A program made the translations under genes and the position numbers. Shown one piece after another: positions 1 to 7,935 of a stretch of 9,937 nucleotides of DNA. Within the stretch, counting starts at the first letter, position 1. Each line of letters begins with the position of its first letter. The notes beneath the pieces were generated by a model, which worked only from the letters and a program-made list of their open reading frames with translations, made no database searches and was not told the DNA's origin. Source of the DNA: an uncultured Clostridia bacterium (GTDB taxonomy: Bacteria; Bacillota; Clostridia; Oscillospirales; Acutalibacteraceae); assembly GCA_946405565.1 (NCBI GenBank), contig CAMJHU010000031.1:1-9937 (forward strand), read 5' to 3'.

Positions 1-83
1 TATTGTAATTCAAGCAGTCGTTAATGTCAAGTAATTCAGAAATTTATTCACAGTGTTTCGTTTTGTTTTTTTGAAAAACTCCT
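1..83. other. AT-rich sequence downstream of folD
   Basis: This is the non-coding tail after the folD stop codon. It is much more AT-rich than the genes. I see no convincing stem-loop followed by a T-run on the minus strand, so the end of the transcript is not located. The 8-mer GTAATTCA occurs twice (5-12 and 31-38), which may be chance in AT-rich DNA. Confidence 0.4.
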
Positions 84-938
84 TCAGGAAAAACCGTTCT
101 GCCGTTTGGCCGCGGTAAGGGTGTTCTTCATGAGCATGGCAATGGTCATGGGTCCCACACCGCCCGGTACAGGGGTAATGGCGGCACATTTCGGCTCCAC
201 CGAAGCAAAATCCACGTCTCCGCAGAGTTTGCCGTTCTCGTCACGGTTCATGCCCACGTCAATCACAACGGCGCCTTCCTTCACCATGTCGCCGGTCACA
301 AACTTCGCCTTGCCGACCGCCGCCACCAGAATGTCCGCACGCCGCGTCACTTCAGCCAGATTGGCAGTCTTGCTGTGACAGATCGTCACCGTACCGTTCT
401 GATGGAGCAGCAGCATCGCCATCGGCTTGCCCACGATATTGCTTCGCCCGATTACCACGCATTCCTTCCCCGCGACTTCCACACCGCTCTCCTTGATCAG
501 TTCCATCACACCGGCGGGCGTGCAGGGCAGAAAATTATAAGCGCCGACCATGATTTTGCCGACATTTTCCTCGTGGAAGGCGTCAACATCCTTCTCCGGA
601 GAGATGGTCTTGATCACGGCTTTGTCATCCAGTCCCTTGGGCAGGGGAAGCTGGCAGAGAATTCCGTTGATATCGCTGCGGTCATTGAGACATTTTACCA
701 AAGCGATCAGTTCGCTCTGATCCGTGCCGGCAGGCAGCGCGAATTCCTCCGAACGGAAGCCAACCTCCGCACAGGCTTTCTTCTTGTTGTTGACATACAC
801 TCTGGACGCGGGATCATCTCCCACGATAATCACCGCCAAGCCCGGTACAATGCCTTCTTCTTTCAGCTTTGCGGTTTCGGCAGCGACCTCTGCCCGCACT
901 CTGGCGGCAACCGCTTTGCCGTCGATAATCTTTGCCAT
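84..938 (-). CDS. folD: Bifunctional methylenetetrahydrofolate dehydrogenase/cyclohydrolase FolD
   Basis: FolD is a cytosolic enzyme that oxidises 5,10-methylene-THF with NADP+ and then hydrolyses methenyl-THF to 10-formyl-THF, feeding purine and formyl-Met synthesis. The 284-residue length is normal for the family. Visible motifs: the catalytic tyrosine and lysine in YVNNKKKAC (Y48, K52), the Q96 segment GILCQLPLP, the folate-site aspartate in KDVDAFH (D119; the usual form is KDVDGFH), the nucleotide-binding stretch GRSNIVGKPMA from residue 164, and the C-terminal signature PVPGGVGPMT from residue 256. The ATG is preceded by GGAGG with an 11-nt gap. It is the last gene of the minus-strand block, beginning 34 bp after the stop of the membrane protein gene. 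Identification is secure. NADP versus NAD preference is not decided here. Confidence 0.97.
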   Translation of the reverse strand: MAKIIDGKAVAARVRAEVAAETAKLKEEGIVPGLAVIIVGDDPASRVYVNNKKKACAEVGFRSEEFALPAGTDQSELIALVKCLNDRSDINGILCQLPLPKGLDDKAVIKTISPEKDVDAFHEENVGKIMVGAYNFLPCTPAGVMELIKESGVEVAGKECVVIGRSNIVGKPMAMLLLHQNGTVTICHSKTANLAEVTRRADILVAAVGKAKFVTGDMVKEGAVVIDVGMNRDENGKLCGDVDFASVEPKCAAITPVPGGVGPMTIAMLMKNTLTAAKRQNGFS

Positions 939-972
939 AGCTTTCTAAACCTCCGGATTTATGTTAGTATAA

Positions 973-2064
973 TCAGTCATCGTCATCAAACACTCTTGCC
1001 CAGCCGATCAGCGCCGAACGACGCATGATGTTTTGCAGCGGGGGAAGCATAAAGAGAAAATATGCCGCTGCCGCGCCTACCAGACAGATGACGCAGTGCG
1101 CCAGACTGACCATTCCCGTATGGGTGATAACCCGCAGCGTTCCCGCACCAATCAGCACCAGCGGCATCACGCAGAAATACACACCGACATTGCGCAGCGG
1201 ACGCACCAGCAGCAGCAGAAAAAAGGCAAACGGTACCACAAAGGCTGCCACTTCCGCCATTCCCGCGTATCCCAGCGCTGCCACGTCTTTCGGCACATTA
1301 TAATCGATACCTTCCCGCGCCACGGTCAGCCAATCAATTTTTCCCACGCCGCCGTGGATCAGCACGGTCATGCCCAGCGTTCGCAGGGCATAAAGGCAAT
1401 AGTAGCCGAAGAGCGCCAGCGCCCCCAGCTTCATCACCAATGCTTTGAGCAGTCGGTTAGCCATACCCGCGGTATGCAGTCCCAAGGCGCCCAACAAGCA
1501 TCCCGCCGACGCCATAAAGCATAACGCATTTATCGCGAGTGAGACATATCGTCCCGTCGCTATCAGAAAAATGCCCACCCCGCCGCCAATCAGCAGCAGC
1601 GCGGTAAAAATCACACGCACTGCCAGCGGCAACGGATGGATGCCCGCCATCGACGGCGTTGCTTCCTCCGAGGGAGACTCATCCGGTACGTGGCTGACAG
1701 ATTCAGCCGTATGAGCCGTTCCGGCAGCGGAATGTTGCTGCTGTCGCACGGATTCTTCCTGCATGATGGTCGAAAGCTCCGCCGAATACTTTCCGCCGGT
1801 CTTGATCCTGACGGGGGGCGCCTCTTCCGACGAAACCTCGGTGGAAGCGGAAGTCACGGGTGACACAGGCGTTTCCTCTCCGGCAGACGTCGCCTCGGAC
1901 ACTGTCATATCATTGTCTGTTTCGGGCAGCGGGGCAAGAGAGAAATCTTCTTCCGTGGAAGCAACTTCAGTCTGCGCTGCCTTTTCCTCCGCGCGGCGCT
2001 TGTGTTCTTCTTCCAGTCGGCGGGAAATCTCCGCCTCAAATTCTTCCGGATTCCAGCCGTCCAT
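973..2064 (-). CDS. Unrecognised six-helix membrane protein with long acidic N-terminal region
   Basis: I do not recognise the family. The 363-residue protein has two parts. Residues 1 to about 143 are hydrophilic and low in complexity: first a charged, probably helical stretch rich in Glu, Arg and Lys (6-30), then a Glu/Thr/Ser/Pro/Val-rich stretch (31-85) and a second charged segment (86-112). Residues 147 to 340 contain about six hydrophobic helices (roughly 147-170, 174-196, 210-235, 262-287, 293-313, 318-340). The protein ends in a run of four aspartates. There is no signal peptide, so the N-terminal region is probably cytoplasmic. A TAA codon lies directly upstream of the ATG, which fixes the earliest start; an AGGAG sits 12 nt upstream, a rather long gap. 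It lies between lgt and folD, in the same orientation as both. The open frame is real; function is unknown. Confidence 0.85.
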   Translation of the reverse strand: MDGWNPEEFEAEISRRLEEEHKRRAEEKAAQTEVASTEEDFSLAPLPETDNDMTVSEATSAGEETPVSPVTSASTEVSSEEAPPVRIKTGGKYSAELSTIMQEESVRQQQHSAAGTAHTAESVSHVPDESPSEEATPSMAGIHPLPLAVRVIFTALLLIGGGVGIFLIATGRYVSLAINALCFMASAGCLLGALGLHTAGMANRLLKALVMKLGALALFGYYCLYALRTLGMTVLIHGGVGKIDWLTVAREGIDYNVPKDVAALGYAGMAEVAAFVVPFAFFLLLLVRPLRNVGVYFCVMPLVLIGAGTLRVITHTGMVSLAHCVICLVGAAAAYFLFMLPPLQNIMRRSALIGWARVFDDDD

Positions 2065-2122
2065 TTACACTGTCAACTCCTGTCTTACAGTCTTTTTTCC
2101 CAAAAAACCTCCACCAAACAGA

Positions 2123-3019
2123 TCAATCCGCCTGAGCGGGTGCTTCTGCCATGACAGGTTCCTTGGACGGAAACCGCCAGCCCCGGATTGCGATTCCCTG
2201 CCAGCCCACATACAGCAGTGCCGCCGAAACCAGTACACAGAGAATCGCCAGCAGCTGGGATACTTTAATCACATTGTCTACCAGCCACAGACTGTCGGTG
2301 CGCAGTCCTTCAATCCACGCACGTCCCAGTCCGTACCAAAACAGATAGCACAGAAACATCTGTCCCTTGAATCGGTAATACCGCTGACTGATAAAGTGCA
2401 GCAACAGAAAACCTGCCAGACACCACAGCGATTCATAGAGGAAACAGGGGTGTACCGTGGTAGGACCCACCCGGCGGGACACGCCGTCCACCACCTCATA
2501 ATAATAGGTGTTGGCGCTCATCATACCCCACGGCAGATTGGTTTCCCGACCGAACGCCTCCTGGTTCATGAAATTCCCCCAGCGCCCGATGCACTGACCG
2601 ATGAGAAAACCGATGCTCACCACGTCAAACACCGGCAGAATTTCCACTTTTTCCACATACCGGCACATAATGATCCCCGAGTCAAACGCCGCTATCACGC
2701 CGCCGTAAATCGCCAGTCCACCGTCGCGGAGATTGATCATGTCAAAAAAGCTGTCGTAGCTGTCCAGCCGGAACAGCACATAATAGGCGCGCGCGCCGAT
2801 AATGCCGCAGGCAAGCCCCACCATCACAATGTCAATGAAGGGGTCGGGCTTGATGTCAAACCGCTTGGCACAGCGTAGGCAATATCCCACTGCCAACAGA
2901 AAACCGGTCAGAATCAGCACGGCGTACCAATAAATATCAAATCCGAATACACTCAGCGCCACCCGGTCAATGGTCATCTCCAGACCGAGTTTCGGAAAGG
3001 TCACTTCCATTGGTTTCAT
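2123..3019 (-). CDS. lgt: Prolipoprotein diacylglyceryl transferase Lgt
   Basis: Lgt is an integral membrane enzyme that moves diacylglycerol from phosphatidylglycerol to the lipobox cysteine of prelipoproteins, before signal peptidase II acts. The 298-residue protein is hydrophobic and has the family signature GRWGNFMNQEAFGRE (145-159), the HPCFLYES segment (190-197) and the C-terminal GRAWIEGLRTDSL (232-244), whose Arg and Glu match essential residues of E. coli Lgt. At the site of E. coli His103 (HGG) it has Tyr (AIYGG, 103-107), a variant I recall from clostridial homologues. The gene begins inside the 3' end of the catalytic M16 gene. AGGAGGG at 3022-3028 is 3 nt from the ATG at 3019 after GGAGG and 12 nt from a second in-frame ATG at 3010, so the start is either one. 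The overlap is 53 or 44 bp and suggests translational coupling. Confidence 0.96.
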   Translation of the reverse strand: MKPMEVTFPKLGLEMTIDRVALSVFGFDIYWYAVLILTGFLLAVGYCLRCAKRFDIKPDPFIDIVMVGLACGIIGARAYYVLFRLDSYDSFFDMINLRDGGLAIYGGVIAAFDSGIIMCRYVEKVEILPVFDVVSIGFLIGQCIGRWGNFMNQEAFGRETNLPWGMMSANTYYYEVVDGVSRRVGPTTVHPCFLYESLWCLAGFLLLHFISQRYYRFKGQMFLCYLFWYGLGRAWIEGLRTDSLWLVDNVIKVSQLLAILCVLVSAALLYVGWQGIAIRGWRFPSKEPVMAEAPAQAD

Positions 3020-4316
3020 CGCCCTCCTTTTTTCGTACTACTGACAAAACACAGCGTTCGATGTCAAATTGCTCCCGAAAACGCGCGGTTCCTTCCTCCG
3101 GCGTGACGGTAGCCGCGATTTCAAAATCTCCCAGACTGTCTCTGTCCAGCATCAGGTCGCTCAGGAGAAAATCGCCCACACTGCCCGGCGATTCCATTCC
3201 TTCAACGCAGCCCGCATAGAGCTGCCGTCTGGCGCACTCAAAGAGTTCGGGTGATACGCCCTCTTCCTTTACCCGGCGTATCTCGGCAAAAATCTCGTCC
3301 CGCAGTGCTTCGGGGTCAGGGGACTGTCCCACCAGCACCACCGCCTGTACACCGTCGTAATGCAGATAGTCGCTTCCCATTCCCCGCACCAGCAGTCCCC
3401 GCTTTGCCATCCGCCTGTAAAAGTCGGTCATCACACCGAATACCGCGTCAAACAGAATATCCGTCAGAATGAGTTCGCGCTCGGACAGCTTGCGCCATGT
3501 CTCCTTGAAGCCCAGTTCAAAAATGGGTACCGGCACATCGAATGTCTGCTCCACCAGATGGGTTGTCACCTCGCCGTCGTCTACGGGACGCTGCCGCGTC
3601 ACCGACGGGTTGTCCCTCGCGGTCAGCACGCGGTCACAGATTTCCAGCACTTCCTTCGGGTCAACATTTCCCGCGACCGCGAGCGACATCTGTCCCGGAC
3701 TGTAAAAAGCATCATAGCACTGATACAGGATTTCCGGCGTGACGTCCTGAATGGAATCCAGCGTGCCCACAATCTCCACCCGTATCGGATGAACAGGATA
3801 CATGGCTTCTATGAGCGCCCGATACACGCGGCGATAGGGACTATCCTTCCCCATTTTGAGTTCCTGCGCAATAATGCCGCGTTCCTTTTCCACATTTTCG
3901 GGAGTGAAATAGGGCGTCTGCACAAAATCCAGCAAAACCTCCAGCGAAGGCGCGAAGTTCTCCGCCCCGCAGGAAAAAAGATAGCAGGTTTTATCATAGG
4001 ACGTGTAGGCATTGGCATCGGCGCCGGTTTCGGCAAACCGTTCAAAGGCGCCGCGTTCCTCCGCTTCAAAGAGCTTGTGTTCCAGATAATGCGCCGTACC
4101 GTCCGGAACCGTGACGGGTGAACCGTCTCCCACGGCAAAATGCCGGTCAATCGCTCCGAAACGCGTACCGAACACCGCGTAAGCCGAACGGTAACCGGGC
4201 ATCGGAGCAACCGCGATTTTCACACCGGTGGAATGGGTCATCTGATAAATGGCGGCACCGGTATAGGGTTCTTTTCGGATGTTCCACACGCCGGATACGA
4301 CAGTTTCCGGTTTCAT
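2967..4316 (-). CDS. Catalytic M16 family zinc metallopeptidase (YmfH-like)
   Basis: This is a member of the insulinase/pitrilysin-type M16 peptidases, resembling Bacillus YmfH. Numbered from the ATG at 4316 it has 449 residues. The inverted zinc motif HYLEH is present (H76, E79 as base, H80), and the third ligand is Glu152 in IIAQELKM, 76 residues after the first His, the standard spacing. In the second half, where M16 enzymes have an Arg...Tyr substrate-binding pair, Arg302 is kept but the tyrosine position is Leu309. The start is chosen at 4316 because AAGGAGG lies 9 nt upstream and the ATG overlaps the preceding stop as ATGA; a GTG at 4322 is in frame but only 3 nt from the same site. No signal peptide, so probably cytosolic. 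The 3' end overlaps lgt. The substrate is unknown. Confidence 0.93.
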   Translation of the reverse strand: MKPETVVSGVWNIRKEPYTGAAIYQMTHSTGVKIAVAPMPGYRSAYAVFGTRFGAIDRHFAVGDGSPVTVPDGTAHYLEHKLFEAEERGAFERFAETGADANAYTSYDKTCYLFSCGAENFAPSLEVLLDFVQTPYFTPENVEKERGIIAQELKMGKDSPYRRVYRALIEAMYPVHPIRVEIVGTLDSIQDVTPEILYQCYDAFYSPGQMSLAVAGNVDPKEVLEICDRVLTARDNPSVTRQRPVDDGEVTTHLVEQTFDVPVPIFELGFKETWRKLSERELILTDILFDAVFGVMTDFYRRMAKRGLLVRGMGSDYLHYDGVQAVVLVGQSPDPEALRDEIFAEIRRVKEEGVSPELFECARRQLYAGCVEGMESPGSVGDFLLSDLMLDRDSLGDFEIAATVTPEEGTARFREQFDIERCVLSVVRKKEGDETNGSDLSETRSGDDH

Positions 4317-5635
4317 TGACACGCGCCTCCTTCCGATGATTGACTGTGCGGCGCGAGCAGATAGACCGTATCCAGCGTCATGGCTGCCGCGCAGGCAGCC
4401 ACTTCCTGCCGCGTCACGGCAAGATACCGCTCTGCTGTCTGTTCCGGCGTACGCACGCAGCCGTCACGGTACTGCATGGCATACCACCGTTCCATGGAGA
4501 AAAGCGAATCCTTGCATTCCTCCAGATCACTCAGTGCCGCCCGTCTGGTCGCTTCAAAATCTTCATCGCTGAACGCGTTTTTCGCGATCAGGGCAATCTG
4601 CTCTTTGATTGCTTCCCGCACATCGCCATAATGCGCCTCGTCCAATCCGCAGCTCACCAGAAGCACGCCGTGCTTGCGGGCAAAGGAAGATGAGCAGTAA
4701 TAACACAGACTGCGCTCCTCTCTTACATAACGGAAGAGAAGACTATGAGCGCCGCTCCCCAGCAGCTGCGACATCAACCGAACCGGAACGGTATCATCAA
4801 AAGGCTCCGCAAAGGGCAGACGGAATCCCATCATCAGTTTGCACTGCTGCACGTCCATGCGTTCGATAATTTCCCGTTCACGCTCCGCCCGTTTCTTCCT
4901 CTCCGGCACGGGCAAGTCAATCGGATCGCGCTCAATTTGGGAAAATTCCTCCCGGAACCGCTGCTCTACCGAGCCATGATCGCCCGCGCCCACCATGATG
5001 ATGTTCACGGAGGCCCGGCACAGCAGTTCCTGCCATGCCGCTGCCAGCGACGCGCGGGTAACTTGAGGCAAATCCTCCAGATATCCGCCGGGTTCCAGCC
5101 CCAGTGGTTCATCGGGACACATCTCATCGAGGCAGCGGTGCAGCGCGTAATCCTCTTTATCATTGATACGGCAGATAATGCGTTCCTTTGCCATCCGCAG
5201 CACATGGTTCAGATCCTCCTCACGGAAGAGACTGCCGTCTTGCTCCCGCGCGGGACGGAAAAGCATTTCACACAGTAAATCCGCACATTCCGCCGCTACG
5301 TCTTCGTTGTCCGGCAGAAAACGCGCATCCAGCATCGAAACTTCCAGCGTGAGCATCTGACAGTTGCCCAGACCGCCGAAGGAAGCGCTCACCTCTGCCC
5401 CGTACAGCATCGCCAAACGACGCTGCATCTGTGTGGATGCGGGATATCTGGCGCAGGTACGACGCAATACTCCTGACAGTATGGCGTTGACTGTCACATT
5501 CTCGCGTGTCATCGGCACCATGAGATGAACCGAAAGACAGGCGGTCTTGAATTTCGTCTCGTTGATCGCGCGGAAGTCAACACCGTCGCACAGCCGGCAG
5601 CCAATCATTTGACGTTCTGTTTCCTGCAAACACAC
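4313..5635 (-). CDS. Non-catalytic M16 family protein (YmfF-like partner subunit)
   Basis: This 440-residue protein has the M16 fold signature but no HxxEH zinc motif; the corresponding early region reads RRLAMLYGAEV (72-82). It keeps the Arg/Tyr substrate-binding pair in its second half, in FRYVREERSLCYYCS (301-315), with Arg305 and Tyr312 seven residues apart. It therefore resembles Bacillus YmfF, encoded beside catalytic YmfH, and inactive subunits of heterodimeric M16 enzymes. Its stop codon overlaps the next gene's ATG as ATGA, so the two are probably made in equal amounts. The start is uncertain: GTG at 5635, with a weak AAGGGTGA-like site, directly follows the stop of the small gene upstream; ATG at 5608 is the alternative. 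Either start leaves the family core intact. No signal peptide or membrane helix is visible. Confidence 0.9.
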   Translation of the reverse strand: MCLQETERQMIGCRLCDGVDFRAINETKFKTACLSVHLMVPMTRENVTVNAILSGVLRRTCARYPASTQMQRRLAMLYGAEVSASFGGLGNCQMLTLEVSMLDARFLPDNEDVAAECADLLCEMLFRPAREQDGSLFREEDLNHVLRMAKERIICRINDKEDYALHRCLDEMCPDEPLGLEPGGYLEDLPQVTRASLAAAWQELLCRASVNIIMVGAGDHGSVEQRFREEFSQIERDPIDLPVPERKKRAEREREIIERMDVQQCKLMMGFRLPFAEPFDDTVPVRLMSQLLGSGAHSLLFRYVREERSLCYYCSSSFARKHGVLLVSCGLDEAHYGDVREAIKEQIALIAKNAFSDEDFEATRRAALSDLEECKDSLFSMERWYAMQYRDGCVRTPEQTAERYLAVTRQEVAACAAAMTLDTVYLLAPHSQSSEGGACQ

Positions 5636-5636
5636 A

Positions 5637-5852
5637 TCACCCTTCCGGTTCCAGATAATCCTCTAAACGGTGCGTACGATTCTCGCCCGAAAAGAATTCT
5701 TCAATATACGATTCCGGCATCTGGGGCTTTTCCGACGGGGAATGATTGACCCTGTCGAGGCGCCGCAGCCAGAGTCCGCCGATCAGCATGAGCATCCCCA
5801 GAATGCCCAGCGCCGTCAGCAATATGCGAAACAGTTGCGCCCTGTTCTTCAA
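5637..5852 (-). CDS. Small single-pass membrane protein, unknown function
   Basis: This is a 71-residue protein with a short basic N-terminus (KNR), one strong hydrophobic helix (about 8-29, rich in Leu, Gly and Ile), basic residues right after it (RRLDR) and an acidic, hydrophilic tail of about 37 residues. No known family is apparent. The only in-frame start that keeps the whole helix is TTG at 5852; a TGA lies in frame 27 bp upstream, and GAGG lies 5 nt before the TTG. It fits exactly into the gap between the phosphohexomutase and the M16 pair. Its stop (5637) is one base from the GTG of the next gene, which supports real translation within the operon. It could be a membrane anchor or accessory for its neighbours, but that is a guess. 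Topology is unclear because both flanks of the helix are basic. Confidence 0.65.
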   Translation of the reverse strand: MKNRAQLFRILLTALGILGMLMLIGGLWLRRLDRVNHSPSEKPQMPESYIEEFFSGENRTHRLEDYLEPEG

Positions 5853-5877
5853 AAAAGCCTCATTCCCCTTTCAGCCG

Positions 5878-7395
5878 TTACGCCAGAAATGTTTCTATCG
5901 CGGAGAGGTCGAGGCATTCGCAGCCGCGCAGGAATTCATACAGTCTGCGGGCAATTGCCTTGCAGCCTCCCGTCTTTCCGCTTTCGAGATTCAGGGGCAT
6001 AATCGGATCATGCACGCTCAGCCGCAGCAGGAACCAGCCTTCTTCATCGTCAAAGGAGACGCGCAGACCTTCACGGTTGTCGTCCGCAATGCGCCAGTCG
6101 GGACGCGCCTTGGCATACGCTTCCAGATCGGACAGCACCTTTTCACCGTAAGTGCGGAATTCTTCTGTCCGGATACGGAAGCGAAGTTCTGTCTCTTCCA
6201 GAGGTTCCGCCAGCCCTTCGGTGAGCGAAGCGAGAGTCTTGCCCTGCGCACGGAGCTGTGCCATTTTGATAATAATTTTTGTCACCAGATAGGCACCGTC
6301 ATCCAGAAAATAATTCTCTTTGAACGCCGCGTGACCGCTGGTTTCAATGGCAAGCGGGCAGGCGACACCCTGCGCGTTGAGTTCCATCGCGCGGTTGATG
6401 ACGTTGCGATAGCCGCGGCGATAGCGGTAATGCACCCCGCCGAGCGTTTGCTCCAAAAAGGGCTTGAGACCCGCAGAGGTGGTGGAATCGGTGACAATCG
6501 TGCCGCCCGGACAGTTTTCCAGCGCAATCGCCGCCGCGACTGCTACCAGCCGGTTGCGGTTGAGTTCCGCGCCGCTGCTGTCCACCGCGCCGCCGCGATC
6601 CACATCGGTATCAAAGATCACACCCAGATCCGCTTTGGACGCTTTCACCGCACCGCAGATGGATTGCATAGCGGTTTTGTCCTCGGGATTGGGAATGTGG
6701 TTGGGGAACATGCCGTCGGGTTCCAGAAAGACACTGCCCGACGTATCCGCTCCCAGCGGTGCCAGCACGTCATGGGCATAGAAACCGCCCGCGCCGTTGC
6801 CCGCGTCTACCACGATATGAAAGCCTTCCAGCGGTCTGTCGGTATCGGATGCGCCGATACCGTCGCAGATGAGCTTCCGCAGATGCGCGGCGTAATCCTT
6901 CATATAATCCACCTGCTCCACGCTGCCGCCGTCCCGTTCTTCGGGCTGCTCACCGGCATCGCAGAAGGTGAGAATGGCTTCGATATCGCAGCCGTCCAGA
7001 CCGCCGTCGGGCGTGAAAAATTTCAGTCCGTTGCGGTGATAGGGGTGATGGCTGGCGGTAATCTGAATCGAACCGTCACAGCCCCTGTCCAGCGTAATCA
7101 TAAACATCGCGGGGGTGGAGCTCAGACCGCAGTCCAGTACCTTCACACCGCGTACAGTCATGGCATTTACCACTGCCGCGCGGATGCGTTCGGCAGAAAT
7201 ACGGCTGTCGTGACCCACGGCGACGGTCAGTTGATCCGCGGACTTCCCGGTGCGGGCCGAAAGCCACAGCAGAAAGCCACACGCCATCTGCGCCACCACC
7301 TCATCGGTGAGGTTCAGCGGTTCGCCTTTCACACCATCCACAGCCACGCCCCGGATATCGGTGCCGCTTTTAAATTGTTTCCAGAATGGTTTCAT
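5878..7395 (-). CDS. Alpha-D-phosphohexomutase (phosphomannomutase/phosphoglucomutase)
   Basis: The enzyme interconverts hexose 1- and 6-phosphates through a phosphoserine, supplying precursors for envelope polysaccharides. Numbered from ATG 7395 (505 residues), the domains occur in order: the active-site loop TASHHP with catalytic Ser115, the metal loop DTDVDR with Asp262, Asp264 and Asp266, the sugar-binding loop ETSGH (351-355), and a C-terminal domain. The C-terminal phosphate loop reads LRLSVHDP, not the usual R-P/A-S-x-T-E-P type; I recall such a form in a subfamily annotated as PMM/PGM in clostridia. A GTG at 7401 is in frame and could be the start; the weak AAGGGAAG site is closer to it, but ATG is the more usual codon. 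The gene follows leuD by about 30 bp. Glucose versus mannose specificity cannot be read from the sequence. Confidence 0.93.
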   Translation of the reverse strand: MKPFWKQFKSGTDIRGVAVDGVKGEPLNLTDEVVAQMACGFLLWLSARTGKSADQLTVAVGHDSRISAERIRAAVVNAMTVRGVKVLDCGLSSTPAMFMITLDRGCDGSIQITASHHPYHRNGLKFFTPDGGLDGCDIEAILTFCDAGEQPEERDGGSVEQVDYMKDYAAHLRKLICDGIGASDTDRPLEGFHIVVDAGNGAGGFYAHDVLAPLGADTSGSVFLEPDGMFPNHIPNPEDKTAMQSICGAVKASKADLGVIFDTDVDRGGAVDSSGAELNRNRLVAVAAAIALENCPGGTIVTDSTTSAGLKPFLEQTLGGVHYRYRRGYRNVINRAMELNAQGVACPLAIETSGHAAFKENYFLDDGAYLVTKIIIKMAQLRAQGKTLASLTEGLAEPLEETELRFRIRTEEFRTYGEKVLSDLEAYAKARPDWRIADDNREGLRVSFDDEEGWFLLRLSVHDPIMPLNLESGKTGGCKAIARRLYEFLRGCECLDLSAIETFLA

Positions 7396-7431
7396 TGTCA
7401 CGCTTCCCTTCCCAAAATTTCAGGCGAACGT

Positions 7432-7920
7432 TTACAGACGGTCGCGGATGGATTGCAGCAGACCGCCGGAGGTGATGATGTTCTGGATAAAGGGCGGGAA
7501 AGGCTGCGCCTGATAGGTCTTGCCGGTGGTGACGTCGGTAATCACGCCGGTATCGAAATCCACCTTGACCTCATCGCCGTCCTGAATCTCCTGCGCCGCT
7601 TCATCGCATTCCAGAATGGCAAGACCGATATTGAGGGCGTTGCGATAGAAAATACGGGCGAAGGTGGACGCGATGACGCAGGAAATGCCCGACGCCTTGA
7701 TTGCAATGGGGGCATGTTCACGCGAGGAACCGCAGCCGAAATTCTTGCCGACTACCATGATTTCGCCTTTCCTGACGGTCTTGACGAAATCCGCGTCAAT
7801 GTCCTCCATGCAGTGAGCCGCCAGCTCCGCGTGGGACGATGTATTCAGATAACGGGCGGGAATAATTACGTCGGTATCGACGTTGTCCCCGTACTTATGG
7901 ACTTTGCCTTGTGCTTGCAT
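7432..7920 (-). CDS. leuD: 3-isopropylmalate dehydratase small subunit LeuD
   Basis: LeuD is the swivelling-domain subunit of isopropylmalate isomerase, which pairs with LeuC to convert 2- to 3-isopropylmalate in leucine synthesis (cytosol). The 162-residue length is that of the short, archaeal/clostridial-type LeuD rather than the roughly 200-residue enterobacterial form. It opens with YGDNVDTDVIIPARYLNT (10-27), whose YLNT loop is in the region that influences substrate choice, and contains the signature GKNFGCGSSREHAP (58-71) with the catalytic serine in GSSREH (Ser65 by analogy with aconitase Ser642). AGGAGG lies 6 nt before the ATG. It is separated from leuC by a repeat-rich gap of about 150 bp. 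A related homoaconitase-type role is possible for short forms, but the pairing with this LeuC favours isopropylmalate. Confidence 0.95.
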   Translation of the reverse strand: MQAQGKVHKYGDNVDTDVIIPARYLNTSSHAELAAHCMEDIDADFVKTVRKGEIMVVGKNFGCGSSREHAPIAIKASGISCVIASTFARIFYRNALNIGLAILECDEAAQEIQDGDEVKVDFDTGVITDVTTGKTYQAQPFPPFIQNIITSGGLLQSIRDRL

Positions 7921-7935
7921 AATATTCCTCCTATT

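Noticed and set aside
2065..2122. A/T hairpin TTTTTT-GGG-AAAAAA after lgt as a terminator
   Set aside because: The stem is purely A/T with no GC pairs and would be too weak. The next gene follows at once in the same direction.
1763..2878. 371-codon open frame on the plus strand across the membrane protein gene and lgt
   Set aside because: It crosses the boundary of two well-supported minus-strand genes, including the Lgt signature region. It is a shadow of their codon use.
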